A stretch of 34,490 bases of DNA from Proteobacteria bacterium TMED61 (GTDB lineage: Bacteria; Pseudomonadota; Gammaproteobacteria; Arenicellales; UBA868), in the NCBI GenBank assembly GCA_002171735.1, contig NHDO01000041.1:130854-165343 (forward strand), written 5' to 3'. Of the stretch, positions 26,373-34,490 are shown piece after piece; the stretch's first letter is position 1, and each line of letters starts with the position of its first letter. The translations under genes and the position numbers were made by a program. Under the pieces are notes generated by a model. It was not told the DNA's origin. It ran no database searches and saw only the letters and a list, made by a program, of their open reading frames with translations.

Positions 26373-26866
26373 GAGTGCTCCTAACGTCTGAAGGGGTTGA
26401 GCGGCTGCGTGAAGAGTTGAAGCACCTCAAACGTGTTGACCGGCCGGCGGTGATTGAAGCGATCGCGGAGGCCCGGGCACACGGGGATCTTTCTGAAAAC
26501 GCGGAGTATCACGCGGCACGGGAGCAACAGGGCTTTATTGAAGGCAGGATTGCGGACCTCGAGGCCAAGTTGGCCGTAGCAGAAGTCATCGATCCAGAGC
26601 GGCTGAATGCGGGAGGAAAAATTGTCTTCGGTGCATGGGTGGATCTCTGGGAAGAGGAGGGCGACCGGGAAGTGACTTATCGGATTGTGGGTGAACTGGA
26701 AGCCAACATTGATGAGGGCATGATCTCCCATAGCTCGCCTATTGCCAAGGCGCTGATCGGCAAAAGACAGGACGATGAAATTGAATTTCAGGCGCCGGGA
26801 GGAGTCCGGCGCTACGAAGTGCTTTCGGTAAAATATACCTCAGGCGAAAAAACCAGCAGTTCCTGA
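26369..26866 (+). CDS. greA: Transcription elongation factor GreA
   Basis: A 165-residue factor that enters the RNA polymerase secondary channel and stimulates cleavage of backtracked RNA. The N-terminal coiled coil carries the tip motif [12 protein letters not shown] with acidic Asp40 and Glu43, equivalent to E. coli Asp41/Glu44. The C-terminal globular domain ends with [27 protein letters not shown], a family hallmark. The ATG overlaps the carB stop (ATGA). It is convergent with the MFS gene, only 4 bp away. No strong terminator is seen between them, apart from a weak 5-bp hairpin at 26862-26875. Confidence 0.96.
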   Translation: MRVLLTSEGVERLREELKHLKRVDRPAVIEAIAEARAHGDLSENAEYHAAREQQGFIEGRIADLEAKLAVAEVIDPERLNAGGKIVFGAWVDLWEEEGDREVTYRIVGELEANIDEGMISHSSPIAKALIGKRQDDEIEFQAPGGVRRYEVLSVKYTSGEKTSSS

Positions 26867-26870
26867 CGGT

Positions 26871-28289
26871 TCAGGCGGGCCGCTCTTTCGTATCACGTTC
26901 TTCCACTGACTCTGTGATTACTCCATCTTCTGGGGAATCATTCGCAATTTCACTGTCTTCTCCCGTGCGGCCTAACCAGAAGGAAAAAGAGTTTCCTGAC
27001 GGCTCTGACGGGGTAGGCGTGTCCAGAGTGTCGGGACCATCGTCGTAGTGCTCGTCAACCTCGGCCCGAGGATCAAGGTCACCAATGGCGCTCGGTGTCG
27101 CGGGTTGCAGAATATAGGGCTCTTTCTCTACCACCGGCGCCCATTGACGCACTCGTGTCCGCCAGGCAATGAACGCGATCAGCAGCACAGTCGCCGCAAT
27201 AGCGAACATGAACATCCCCTGAGGTCCCGCCAGGCGCATCGCCGCCGAAGCCCCCAGCGGACCAATAACGGCGCCGATACCAAAAATCAGCACAAAGCCC
27301 CCGCTCGCGGCAACCACATCGCCAGAGTCCAGATAGTCATTCGCGTAGGCAACGCTGAGCGGGTACAGAGTCGAACTTAGGCCAAAAAAGGCCCCAGCAC
27401 TGACGAGCAGGGCCCAGGCGGGTAAAAGTTCGCTAAAGACAAGCATCACTGCAGGCACCCCCAGACTTACTGTTACACCAAACAAGACCAGGCGCCGGTC
27501 ACGCCGGTCCGAAAGGCGCCCAATCGGAATCTGGAGCACCATTCCTCCAATGAGTCCTGCGGTCATGAAGCTGGAAATCTGCGCCACAGTCAGGCCAATT
27601 TCCTGAGCATAGACCGGTCCAAGGCCCCACCAGCTCGATGAGATCAAGCCGGCGACCAGGCAGCCCATCACGGAAGTGGGCGAAATCGAAAACAATGTAC
27701 GTATATTGAGGAGTGGTTTATCAACGGGGTCCGGGTGTGTTGCCCGGGTCAGTGAGACGGGTACTAGCGATAGGACCAGGACAATACCTACCAGAAGGAA
27801 GAGTCCGAAACTGGCGGGGTCACCGAATTTGATTGCCTGTTGTCCTACTGCAGATGCCGTGTAGCCGATCACAATGTAGATTGACAGCAGAATTCCTCGA
27901 CTGTTGTTCGTAGCTCGGTTGTTGAGCCAGCTTTCGACCACGACGAACAAGCCGGCGGAAGCCGCGCCCATGATCGCTCTGAGCGCCACCCAGGCCCAAG
28001 GGTCCGGAATGATCAGGACCATCATTGCCGAAGCCGCGGCGATGGCCGACAGGGCAGCAAAGGTCCGGATATGACCGATGCGGTTGATGAGCGGCCCTGA
28101 CTGGAAAGTGCCCAGCGCAAATCCGAAAAAGTAAGCTGAGGCCATCAGCCCGACCATTTCGTTGGAGTAATTTTCAATATTGGCGCGCAGCGCCAGCAGA
28201 GTAGAGAACATGCTGTTGGCAAACATCAGCAGCGTCACTGAGATCATCAGTGCCGAGAGCGTGCGCAGGATGGAAAGAGCAAATCGCAC
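26871..28289 (-). CDS. MFS transporter, YcaD-like, with acidic C-terminal tail
   Basis: A 472-residue major facilitator with about 12 membrane segments in the first 390 residues. Signatures include YFFGFALGTFQSGPLINRIGHIR, where a Gly/Arg loop follows the second segment, and a matching IPIGRLSDRRDRRLV in the second half. The pattern VVVESWLNN is typical of the YcaD/YfkF-like group. The substrate is unknown. The last roughly 80 residues are hydrophilic, acidic and Pro/Ser/Thr-rich, unlike the core family; they probably lie in the cytoplasm. The start is a GTG at 28289 with AGGG about 10 nt upstream. It stands alone and is divergent from uup. Confidence 0.85.
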   Translation of the reverse strand: MRFALSILRTLSALMISVTLLMFANSMFSTLLALRANIENYSNEMVGLMASAYFFGFALGTFQSGPLINRIGHIRTFAALSAIAAASAMMVLIIPDPWAWVALRAIMGAASAGLFVVVESWLNNRATNNSRGILLSIYIVIGYTASAVGQQAIKFGDPASFGLFLLVGIVLVLSLVPVSLTRATHPDPVDKPLLNIRTLFSISPTSVMGCLVAGLISSSWWGLGPVYAQEIGLTVAQISSFMTAGLIGGMVLQIPIGRLSDRRDRRLVLFGVTVSLGVPAVMLVFSELLPAWALLVSAGAFFGLSSTLYPLSVAYANDYLDSGDVVAASGGFVLIFGIGAVIGPLGASAAMRLAGPQGMFMFAIAATVLLIAFIAWRTRVRQWAPVVEKEPYILQPATPSAIGDLDPRAEVDEHYDDGPDTLDTPTPSEPSGNSFSFWLGRTGEDSEIANDSPEDGVITESVEERDTKERPA

Positions 28290-28557
28290 GGGATAGCCCT
28301 GGGAGTCAATGGTGGCGGGCGCGAAGTCTACGCCCGAATACCATCGTTGAGAAGAGTCTAAGGAGAAAAATTCGCCAAAGAATCCCAGTCGGGTGTTTCG
28401 ACTCTAAAAGATCGTCAGTGCTACTAAAGCGCAATGACGGTTAAAGGTTTTTTCGGGCCAGACCCAAGGCCTGGCGCGGATCCTTCAATGAGTCGGTTAA
28501 TATTCATCTTTGCCATCACCGCTCTATCCATCGGAATCGCTCCATCCAGCCTCGACT

Positions 28558-30468
28558 ATGTTTTTGATTCGCCTTGATGCTGTAAGTCTTGCTTTTGGTT
28601 CCCGCAAACTGTTGCGCGAGGCCGGCCTATCCATTGAGCCTGCAGAGCGGGTCTGTCTGGTAGGCCGAAACGGGGCCGGCAAGACCTCAGTGCTGCGTCT
28701 TGTGACCGGAACTCAGGAGCCAGATGATGGCGAGGTTCGTCGGCAAGGAGATCTATGCATTACAGAGCTTGAGCAGGTGTTACCGGGTGATGAAGAGCAA
28801 AAGGTCGGCGACTTTGTTGCCGAGGGACTAGCCGACATCATCCGGATGACACAGCAGTACCGTGAGCAGGCCGGCGCGGATCTTGATCCATCTGGCCTCA
28901 ACAGGCTTCAAGATCTGCATAGCCATATCGATGCACATGGGGGCTGGCATCCCCAGCAGCAGGTCGAAAGCATATGCTCGGAGATGGGTTTGGACCCCGG
29001 CCAACCCCTGAAAGCGCTTTCCGGTGGGTGGCGCCGGCGAGCGGCGCTTGCCCGGGCGCTTGCCCCACGGCCGGATCTGCTGCTGCTGGATGAGCCAACC
29101 AATCACCTGGATTTTGAGGCGATCGCCTGGTTGGAGCATCGGATTGCAGCCTTTCCGGGTTCAGTGCTGTTTATTACCCATGACCGGGCATTTCTTCAGC
29201 GTCTCGCCACCCGAATTGTCGAAATTGACCGGGGCAAATTGCGCAGCTGGCCGGGGAGCTATTCTGACTTTCTGCGACGTCGCGCCGAGACTCTCGAAAC
29301 GGAGCACCAAGTCAATACTGAATTCGACAGAAAGTTGGCAGAGGAGGAGATTTGGATCCGTCAGGGCATTAAGGCGCGGCGGACGCGAAATGAGGGACGA
29401 GTTCGCGCGCTGGAGGCGATGCGTGAGGTGCGTGCCCAGCGGGTCAATCCTGATGCGCGGGCCAGGGTGCATATCGAAGAGGCCGATCAATCTGGGCGTA
29501 AAGTGCTGGATGCCAGAAACCTGAGTTTCGGCTATGGGGATGCCATGCTGATCCAGGATTTTTCTCTACGAATCCGTCGGGGAGATCGGATTGGTCTTGT
29601 GGGAAACAACGGAGTGGGCAAAAGCACCCTGCTCAGGCTATTACTTGGCGAGATTGATCCGGATGCGGGATCAATCAAGTGGGGCGTTAACATCCAGCTT
29701 GGATATTTTGACCAGCACCGCAGACAACTCGATCTTGATAAAACAGTGGCCCAAATTGTGGGTGACGGACGAGAGTACGTCACGCTTAATGGCAAGTCCC
29801 GGCATGTAGTGGGTTACCTGCGCGGATTTCTTTTCAGCGCCAAACGTGCGTTGACACCTGTGCGCGCGCTCTCCGGCGGTGAACGAAACCGTGTGATTCT
29901 GGCGCGCCTTTTTACCCAGCCTGCCAACTTCCTGATTCTTGACGAGCCCACCAATGACCTCGATGTTGAGACGTTGGAAGTGCTTGAGGAAAAACTTGTT
30001 GAGTATTCAGGCACACTTATTGTTGTCAGCCATGACCGGGCATTCCTCGATAACACGGTGACCAGTATCCTCGCTTTTGAAGCTGACGGATCGATTCAAC
30101 CCTATGTCGGAAATTACAGTGATTGGACAAAACGGGGTCGATCACTCGCTTCAGGAGAAGTGAGGCAGAGTCACGCAGGCGGGTCTGTCAGTGATGCGTC
30201 CCTCCGAGCGAGACCCGTTACCACCCGCAAGTTGTCGTATAAACTGCAGCGTGAACTCGATGGTCTTCCCGGCGTAATTGAATCGGTTGAGATTCAGGTG
30301 GAAAGACTTCGGAACCAGACATTGGATCCAGACTTCTACCAGAGGGAGTACAGTGAGACTGAGCCTGTGCTTGACCAGTTAGCCGACCTCGAAAGAGAGC
30401 TGGAACAGCATCTTGAGCGCTGGGGTGAGCTTGAAGAGATGAGCGATACGCGCAGGGAAAAGCATTGA
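28558..30468 (+). CDS. uup: ABC-F ATPase Uup
   Basis: A 636-residue soluble ABC-F protein with two ATPase domains and no membrane segments. ABC-F proteins act on ribosomes, and Uup is linked to DNA-transposition precision and branched-DNA binding. The first cassette has Walker A GRNGAGKT and signature LSGGWRRRAALARAL; the second has GNNGVGKST and LSGGERNRVILARLF. Each has LILDEPTN-type Walker B (LLLDEPTNHLD, LILDEPTNDLD). The C-terminal roughly 80 residues (TRKLSYKLQRELDGLP onward) form the charged coiled coil that distinguishes Uup. The ATG at 28558 gives a family-like start; the frame opens 48 nt earlier. No clear ribosome site is seen. Confidence 0.92.
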   Translation: MFLIRLDAVSLAFGSRKLLREAGLSIEPAERVCLVGRNGAGKTSVLRLVTGTQEPDDGEVRRQGDLCITELEQVLPGDEEQKVGDFVAEGLADIIRMTQQYREQAGADLDPSGLNRLQDLHSHIDAHGGWHPQQQVESICSEMGLDPGQPLKALSGGWRRRAALARALAPRPDLLLLDEPTNHLDFEAIAWLEHRIAAFPGSVLFITHDRAFLQRLATRIVEIDRGKLRSWPGSYSDFLRRRAETLETEHQVNTEFDRKLAEEEIWIRQGIKARRTRNEGRVRALEAMREVRAQRVNPDARARVHIEEADQSGRKVLDARNLSFGYGDAMLIQDFSLRIRRGDRIGLVGNNGVGKSTLLRLLLGEIDPDAGSIKWGVNIQLGYFDQHRRQLDLDKTVAQIVGDGREYVTLNGKSRHVVGYLRGFLFSAKRALTPVRALSGGERNRVILARLFTQPANFLILDEPTNDLDVETLEVLEEKLVEYSGTLIVVSHDRAFLDNTVTSILAFEADGSIQPYVGNYSDWTKRGRSLASGEVRQSHAGGSVSDASLRARPVTTRKLSYKLQRELDGLPGVIESVEIQVERLRNQTLDPDFYQREYSETEPVLDQLADLERELEQHLERWGELEEMSDTRREKH

Positions 30469-31406
30469 CCCAGCCGTTATTTTTTCTCTGGAATCGCCCG
30501 GTGGTTCTGCTTACCTTGGCTACGCTTTTCTGGGGTGGCAATGCTGTCGCGGGGCGATTCGCTGTTGGTCATATTTCGCCATTTCTGCTGACGCACCTGA
30601 GATGGTTCATTCTCTCTGTGATCCTGTTACTTTTCTTTCGAAGACGCTTGACTGAGGCGAAGGAATTGTTCTGCGCCGGTTGGAAGAGTTTTGTTATCGG
30701 CGGGGCTGCACTTGGTGCATTCAATATGTTTTTTTACATAGCAGCGCACCACACAACGGCAATCAACCTTGGGATTCTTCAGGGCTCGATTCCGATTATC
30801 GTCATTGCTGGATCCTATATTTTTTTTAAAGAACGGATTCGGTCCCTACAGTTCTGGGGCATTCTGATTGGCTTGACCGGAGTTGTGGTGCTTGCTTCGG
30901 GAGGGCAATGGGAACGATTTGTCGGGATAGATCTCAATATAGGCGACCTTTACATGCTGATCGGGTGCGTTTTATTCGCGGGATATACCCTAGGGCTCCG
31001 GAAACGGCCCGACGGCGATGAGATCATTGGGTTGATGCTATTTTCAATCACTGCACAGATCGTGACGTTTTCCGGACTGGCTTACGAGCTTAGTACAGAG
31101 ACGTTGTTCTGGCCTTCCATTGAAGGGTGGTGGGTTGTGTTTTTCGTTACCGTTTTTCCATCCTTCCTGGCCCATCTTTTTTATATCAGAGCCGTCCAAT
31201 TGATCGGGGTTGGAATTAGTGGGTTATTCACCAATTTGGTTCCGATCTTCGCATCGCTGCTCGCGATCACTATATTGTCAGAACAGTTCGGTTTCTTTCA
31301 CGCGGCGTCATTGGTACTGGTTGTCTCTGGGCTTTGGCTTGCTCAGAGACCCATGGCGAAAAAAAATCATCGCGATAACCCGTCTTCATCCAAAGGTATG
31401 ACATGA
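30465..31406 (+). CDS. EamA/DMT-family transporter 1
   Basis: A 313-residue drug/metabolite transporter with about ten membrane segments in two EamA repeats. The first repeat opens with LATLFWGGNAVAGRFAV and includes FYIAAHHTTAINLGILQGSIPIIV. The second starts near DLYMLIGCVLFAGYTLGLRKR and includes FTNLVPIFASLLAITILSEQ. Substrates of this family range from amino acids to metabolites and cannot be read from sequence. The start is TTG overlapping the uup stop (TTGA). Its own stop overlaps the second transporter by ATGA, so uup and both transporters may share a transcript. Confidence 0.88.
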   Translation: MTQPLFFLWNRPVVLLTLATLFWGGNAVAGRFAVGHISPFLLTHLRWFILSVILLLFFRRRLTEAKELFCAGWKSFVIGGAALGAFNMFFYIAAHHTTAINLGILQGSIPIIVIAGSYIFFKERIRSLQFWGILIGLTGVVVLASGGQWERFVGIDLNIGDLYMLIGCVLFAGYTLGLRKRPDGDEIIGLMLFSITAQIVTFSGLAYELSTETLFWPSIEGWWVVFFVTVFPSFLAHLFYIRAVQLIGVGISGLFTNLVPIFASLLAITILSEQFGFFHAASLVLVVSGLWLAQRPMAKKNHRDNPSSSKGMT

Positions 31407-32281
31407 CTCCTTATTTTCGAGGGATATTGATGGTCGTCGCTTCAGCCCTCTTTCTCAGTACATCGGGAGTCGGACTTCGCGTCATTGAGTCGGCGAGCGC
31501 ATGGCAGATTTTGTTCTACCGTTCCATCAGTATGATGGCTCTTGTATTAGTTGTTCTTATTATTGTGCACCGGCGCAGTTGGGTATCACGATTTCAAGCG
31601 ATAACCATGGACGATATCGTTTTGGCATGTATCCTTGGGAGCGGATTCGTTGCGTACGTATTCGCATTACTCATGACAACGGTGGCTAACGCACTTTTTA
31701 TATTTAGTGCCGCCCCGTTTTTTGCTGCACTGCTCGGATGGTTTTTCCTGGGCGAACGGGTACCGCTTAGAACCAGTATTGCCATCGGGGGCGCGATGGT
31801 AGGACTTGGAATAATGATGGGAACGGGTATGACTGAGGGGCGGCATATCGGCAATTTGGTCGCACTATGGCTACCGATTTCTTATGCGATTTCTGTTGTG
31901 CTGGTGAGACGCTCTACGCAGCCCGATATGCTGGTTGCGCTTCTGCTCGCTGCGTTCGTGGCTGTGTTGTTGTCGTTCCCCTTTGTGGGACAATTTTCAA
32001 TAAGTTGGTGGGACTTTGGTGTTTCTATCTATCTTGGAGTGTTTCAGGTCGGTTTAGGCTTTACTTTACTCATTCTTGGGGCGCGTTATGTCCCCGCAGC
32101 CCAGGTCGGATTGTTAGCATTGCTCGAGCCCGTTTTAGGTCCGATCTGGGCGTGGCTGACGGTAACGGAGATTCCTGCAGAGGCGACCCTGTGGGGCGGC
32201 CTCATTATTCTGGGTGCTGTTGCTACCGACGCCGGGATTTCAGCCCTGAAGGGAGTATCAAACAAACGTACCGCTGGTTAG
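31403..32281 (+). CDS. EamA/DMT-family transporter 2
   Basis: A 292-residue DMT transporter with about ten membrane segments. The first repeat opens with GILMVVASALFLSTSGVGLRVI, and FYRSISMMALVLVVLII follows. The repeat-closing pattern FIFSAAPFFAALLGWFFLGE and its partner VGLLALLEPVLGPIWAWL mark two EamA domains. It starts four nt inside the previous transporter gene (ATGA), indicating coupled expression. Each protein has a full ten-segment set, so they need not be two halves of one carrier. The pair is quite divergent, so this is not a recent tandem duplication. The substrate is unknown. Confidence 0.87.
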   Translation: MTPYFRGILMVVASALFLSTSGVGLRVIESASAWQILFYRSISMMALVLVVLIIVHRRSWVSRFQAITMDDIVLACILGSGFVAYVFALLMTTVANALFIFSAAPFFAALLGWFFLGERVPLRTSIAIGGAMVGLGIMMGTGMTEGRHIGNLVALWLPISYAISVVLVRRSTQPDMLVALLLAAFVAVLLSFPFVGQFSISWWDFGVSIYLGVFQVGLGFTLLILGARYVPAAQVGLLALLEPVLGPIWAWLTVTEIPAEATLWGGLIILGAVATDAGISALKGVSNKRTAG

Positions 32282-32361
32282 TCATTACATTAGAGCACGA
32301 TCTCTTGCTGATCAGACTAGCGTCACGCCCCTTTCCTCCGGGCCGGCAGATATAAACCTGA

Positions 32362-32850
32362 CTAGACAGGCCTGCCTGGATTTGCCATCACGACATCAAA
32401 GGATTCCAGCACCACCGTTAAGTCATCAGACCACTCTTTGCGCCAATCTGTTAGCTGCAGTTTGAAGTATTCCTCATGTGTATCCTTCCAGAATGCGAGG
32501 CTACCATCCCCTTCACCTTCGCGTGACGCAAATTCCGCTGGCACATCTTTAAAGGCGCACTCTTCTACGTTAACGAGTTCAACGACCACCGCAGGTGAAA
32601 GGTCCTCCCAAAGAATCATCCAGTAGTCACCTTTGCGCCGCCGCGTTACATTATTTAATTCGAAATCAAAGGTCAGGTGGGCTGTTGCGCGTTTGACGCC
32701 TTTGATGGCCAGCTCGGTTATGTGGTCACTGTAGTCCTGGTATTTCGGGTTACCAAAAGTCAGGCAGTGGTAATCCGACGCGGCGATATTTTTTTCTTCA
32801 CAGACCAGTTTCCAGAAAGCGTCTGTTTCAGGATTTTTTTCTCCAATCAT
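32362..32850 (-). CDS. ASCH-domain protein
   Basis: A 162-residue cytoplasmic protein of the ASCH superfamily, a PUA-like fold thought to bind RNA or modified nucleosides. The family signature GVKRATAHL (Gly51, Lys53, Thr56) is present, with the later block FASREGEGDGSLAFWKDTHEEYF typical of this subfamily. Some small ASCH proteins hydrolyse N4-acetylcytidine, but I cannot tell whether this one does. GGGAGGGA about 8 nt before the ATG is a strong ribosome site. It is divergent from the second amidase across a 192-bp AT-rich gap. Confidence 0.84.
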   Translation of the reverse strand: MIGEKNPETDAFWKLVCEEKNIAASDYHCLTFGNPKYQDYSDHITELAIKGVKRATAHLTFDFELNNVTRRRKGDYWMILWEDLSPAVVVELVNVEECAFKDVPAEFASREGEGDGSLAFWKDTHEEYFKLQLTDWRKEWSDDLTVVLESFDVVMANPGRPV

Positions 32851-32924
32851 TTTTGTTCCCTCCCAAAAGAATATTCAACTGAAAAATTAGTTCTAAATAC
32901 GTAGATGGGGTATTGTAGGATTCA

Positions 32925-32937
32925 TTTGTCGGACAAA
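32925..32937. promoter_or_regulatory. 13-bp palindrome in AT-rich divergent gap
   Basis: TTTGTCGGACAAA has perfect 6-bp arms around one G, in the 192-bp AT-rich region between the divergent ASCH and amidase genes. It could be an operator serving both. I see no convincing -35/-10 pair at normal spacing; TATAGT at 32941-32946 is a possible -10. Confidence 0.35.
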
Positions 32938-33042
32938 AATTATAGTATGAGAATGACAGAATTGATATTAACGAAAAGATATCACCCAGATTTTTCAAAA
33001 GAAGAAAAGTTATTTTAAATCTCCCTCCAGCAAGGTAACAGC

Positions 33043-34332
33043 ATGACCGAAATTTTTGAACTGAGTCTGACCCAGTTGGATAGGGGCTTACGCAAACATG
33101 ATTTTTCTCTGGTTGAGGTAGTGGAGAGTCTTGCCAGACGTATTGAGGATCGCGAAGCAGAAACCCGGGCATTTACAAGCCTGGATCTAGACAGAGTTCG
33201 GACGCAATTGGATCAGGTCCCGTCCCAGTCAAGGGAAACAGCTATTTGCGGTATCCCTTTTGGGGTTAAGGATATCTTCAATACTTCGGACTGGGTGACC
33301 GCCTATGGGAGCGATATCTACGAAGGACACCAACCCGTGAGCGACGCCGCTATTGTTTCGCAGTTGCGGTCCGCAGGGGGGGTGGTGATGGGCAAGACGG
33401 TCACCACCGAGTTTGCGTATTTTTCCCCTGGCAAAACCCGCAACCCAAAAGATCTTGAACATACTCCAGGTGGATCGTCTCAAGGGTCTGCGGCGGCCGT
33501 TGCGGATCGGATGATTCCCTTTGCACTCGGGTCCCAGACAGCCGCATCAGTGATTCGCCCGGCGGCCTTTTGTGGCGTAATCGGCTACAAGGCATCGGTT
33601 GGAGAATTTCCCTTGAACGGTGTACTGACTTTGTCGTATTCGATGGATTCTTTAGGGTTTTTTGTAAGGGACTTAGAAGATCTTCAATTGTTGAGGAGAA
33701 TCCTGCTGAAACAAGGTTCAAGCCCTGCGCCAGTGAAGCCACGGAGGGTTGGGTTGGTTGCCACGCCCCAGTGGAGCGCGCTAGACAAGGCGAGCCAATC
33801 AGTTATTGAAGAGGTAATAAAAAATCTTGGTGCAGCAGGAGTCGAAGTAGGTGAGGTGGAGGTGGATGGCTATCAGGACATTGACCTTATCAAAGCTCAT
33901 AAAACAGTTATGGCGTATGAGGCATCGAGGGCCCGAGTAGTTGAACTTGAGTGTCACCCAGAGAAGCTGAGCAAGCAGTTTTTCGAACTCATGCAACAAG
34001 GATGTCGGATAACCTTTGAGCAGTACCAAGAAGCGCTGGCGCAACGCGATTTGGCCAACCAAAGGCTAACGGAAACGTGGCTTAACTACGATCTATTATT
34101 GACTCCGAGCGCACCGGGGGAGGCGCCCAAAGGACTGAGTAGCACAGGGGATCCGATCTTTTCGCGGGCGTGGAACCTGCTGGGCGGCCCTGCGATCACG
34201 TTACCCGCAGGCGTAGGCCAAAAAAACCTTCCGTTGGGCATCCAACTGATTGGACGGGTTGCCAGCGATGACTGTCTTATCGCTCAAGCTTTATGGGTCG
34301 ATCAGAATGCGCTTCCCAGCACCACAGGTTAA
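33043..34332 (+). CDS. Amidase-signature family hydrolase (second copy)
   Basis: A 429-residue amidase-signature enzyme. The Ser-cisSer-Lys triad is intact: Lys76 in CGIPFGVKDIFN, cis-Ser146 in TPGGSSQGSA, and nucleophile Ser169 in GSQTAASVIRP. It is shorter than the first amidase (469 residues) and clearly diverged from it, so it is not a recent copy. The substrate is unknown. AAGG about 8 nt before the ATG serves as ribosome site. The nearby genes give no pathway context except a possible downstream gene beginning near 34393. Confidence 0.87.
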   Translation: MTEIFELSLTQLDRGLRKHDFSLVEVVESLARRIEDREAETRAFTSLDLDRVRTQLDQVPSQSRETAICGIPFGVKDIFNTSDWVTAYGSDIYEGHQPVSDAAIVSQLRSAGGVVMGKTVTTEFAYFSPGKTRNPKDLEHTPGGSSQGSAAAVADRMIPFALGSQTAASVIRPAAFCGVIGYKASVGEFPLNGVLTLSYSMDSLGFFVRDLEDLQLLRRILLKQGSSPAPVKPRRVGLVATPQWSALDKASQSVIEEVIKNLGAAGVEVGEVEVDGYQDIDLIKAHKTVMAYEASRARVVELECHPEKLSKQFFELMQQGCRITFEQYQEALAQRDLANQRLTETWLNYDLLLTPSAPGEAPKGLSSTGDPIFSRAWNLLGGPAITLPAGVGQKNLPLGIQLIGRVASDDCLIAQALWVDQNALPSTTG

Positions 34333-34392
34333 AGAACTGTCAGTCTGAAACTATTGCGAAAGCCCGGTGACAAATATTAATCAGAGAGGAGT

Positions 34393-34490
34393 TTGGATAA
34401 CTTAACAGGCCAGCCGAAGGATACGTTCTCGCCGATTGTCGACGCGATGCTCTGCGACTTGGCTTCCAGAATAACTGGCTTGTCCAAACC
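34393..34490 (+). CDS. Possible start of another gene (truncated)
   Basis: A frame from TTG reads MDNLTGQPKDTFSPIVDAML and stays open for 32 codons to the window edge. AGGAG (34387-34391) is present, but only 1 nt separates it from the TTG, which is poor spacing. I do not recognise the sequence. It could be co-transcribed with the amidase, 60 bp upstream. Confidence 0.3.
   Translation, partial: MDNLTGQPKDTFSPIVDAMLCDLASRITGLSK

Noticed and set aside
31403-32281. Recent tandem duplication of the EamA gene at 30465
   Set aside because: The two proteins share only fold-level features and differ widely in sequence.
1-34490. CRISPR array, tRNA, rRNA or insertion sequence
   Set aside because: No regularly spaced repeats, no recognisable stable RNA, and no transposase or terminal inverted repeats were seen on reading both strands.

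Overview
The window looks like a chromosomal segment of a gammaproteobacterium of moderate to high GC. Supporting signs are a ParC-type topoisomerase IV subunit, an AlgC-type phosphomannomutase/phosphoglucomutase, Mpl, RNase D, Uup, and the linked order dapB-carA-carB-greA familiar from pseudomonads and relatives. I cannot name the genus. No rRNA, tRNA, CRISPR array, insertion sequence, phage gene or origin was seen, and no stretch over 300 bases lacks a gene. Several genes appear to start with TTG, often overlapping the previous stop codon.

Layout. 1-2275 (minus strand): a tight group with a prolyl-tRNA editing protein, an amidase-signature hydrolase and a truncated NudF-like ADP-ribose pyrophosphatase. 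2353-4653: parC. 4709-6085 (minus): phosphomannomutase/phosphoglucomutase. 6226-14389 (plus): the accessory-looking and most interesting block. It holds a complete polyamine-type ABC importer (Tat-exported binding protein, two permeases, ATPase), a 611-residue protein joining a BetI-like TetR regulator to a Rieske non-heme iron oxygenase, a class III aminotransferase and a MarC-family membrane protein. Two similar 16-bp palindromes, 20 bp apart, lie just upstream of the fusion gene. 14379-17809 (minus): sulfotransferase-like protein, DsbA, Mpl and a small membrane protein in one probable operon. 17891-26866 (plus): RNase D, a tandem universal stress protein, malate dehydrogenase, DapB, CarA, CarB and GreA, with a terminator/attenuator-like hairpin in the carA leader. 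26871-28289 (minus): an MFS transporter with a long acidic tail. 28558-32281 (plus): Uup and two overlapping EamA/DMT transporters. 32362-32850 (minus): an ASCH-domain protein. 33043-34332 (plus): a second amidase. The last 100 bases may begin one more gene.

How the accessory block may work (inference). The importer would bring in an amine-containing compound, possibly N-methylated or quaternary. The oxygenase would cleave or demethylate a C-N bond, and the aminotransferase would process an amino group. The regulator that would sense the substrate is built into the oxygenase polypeptide, and the paired palindromes overlap its candidate promoter, suggesting an autoregulated enzyme-repressor. 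No dedicated oxygenase reductase is present in the window.
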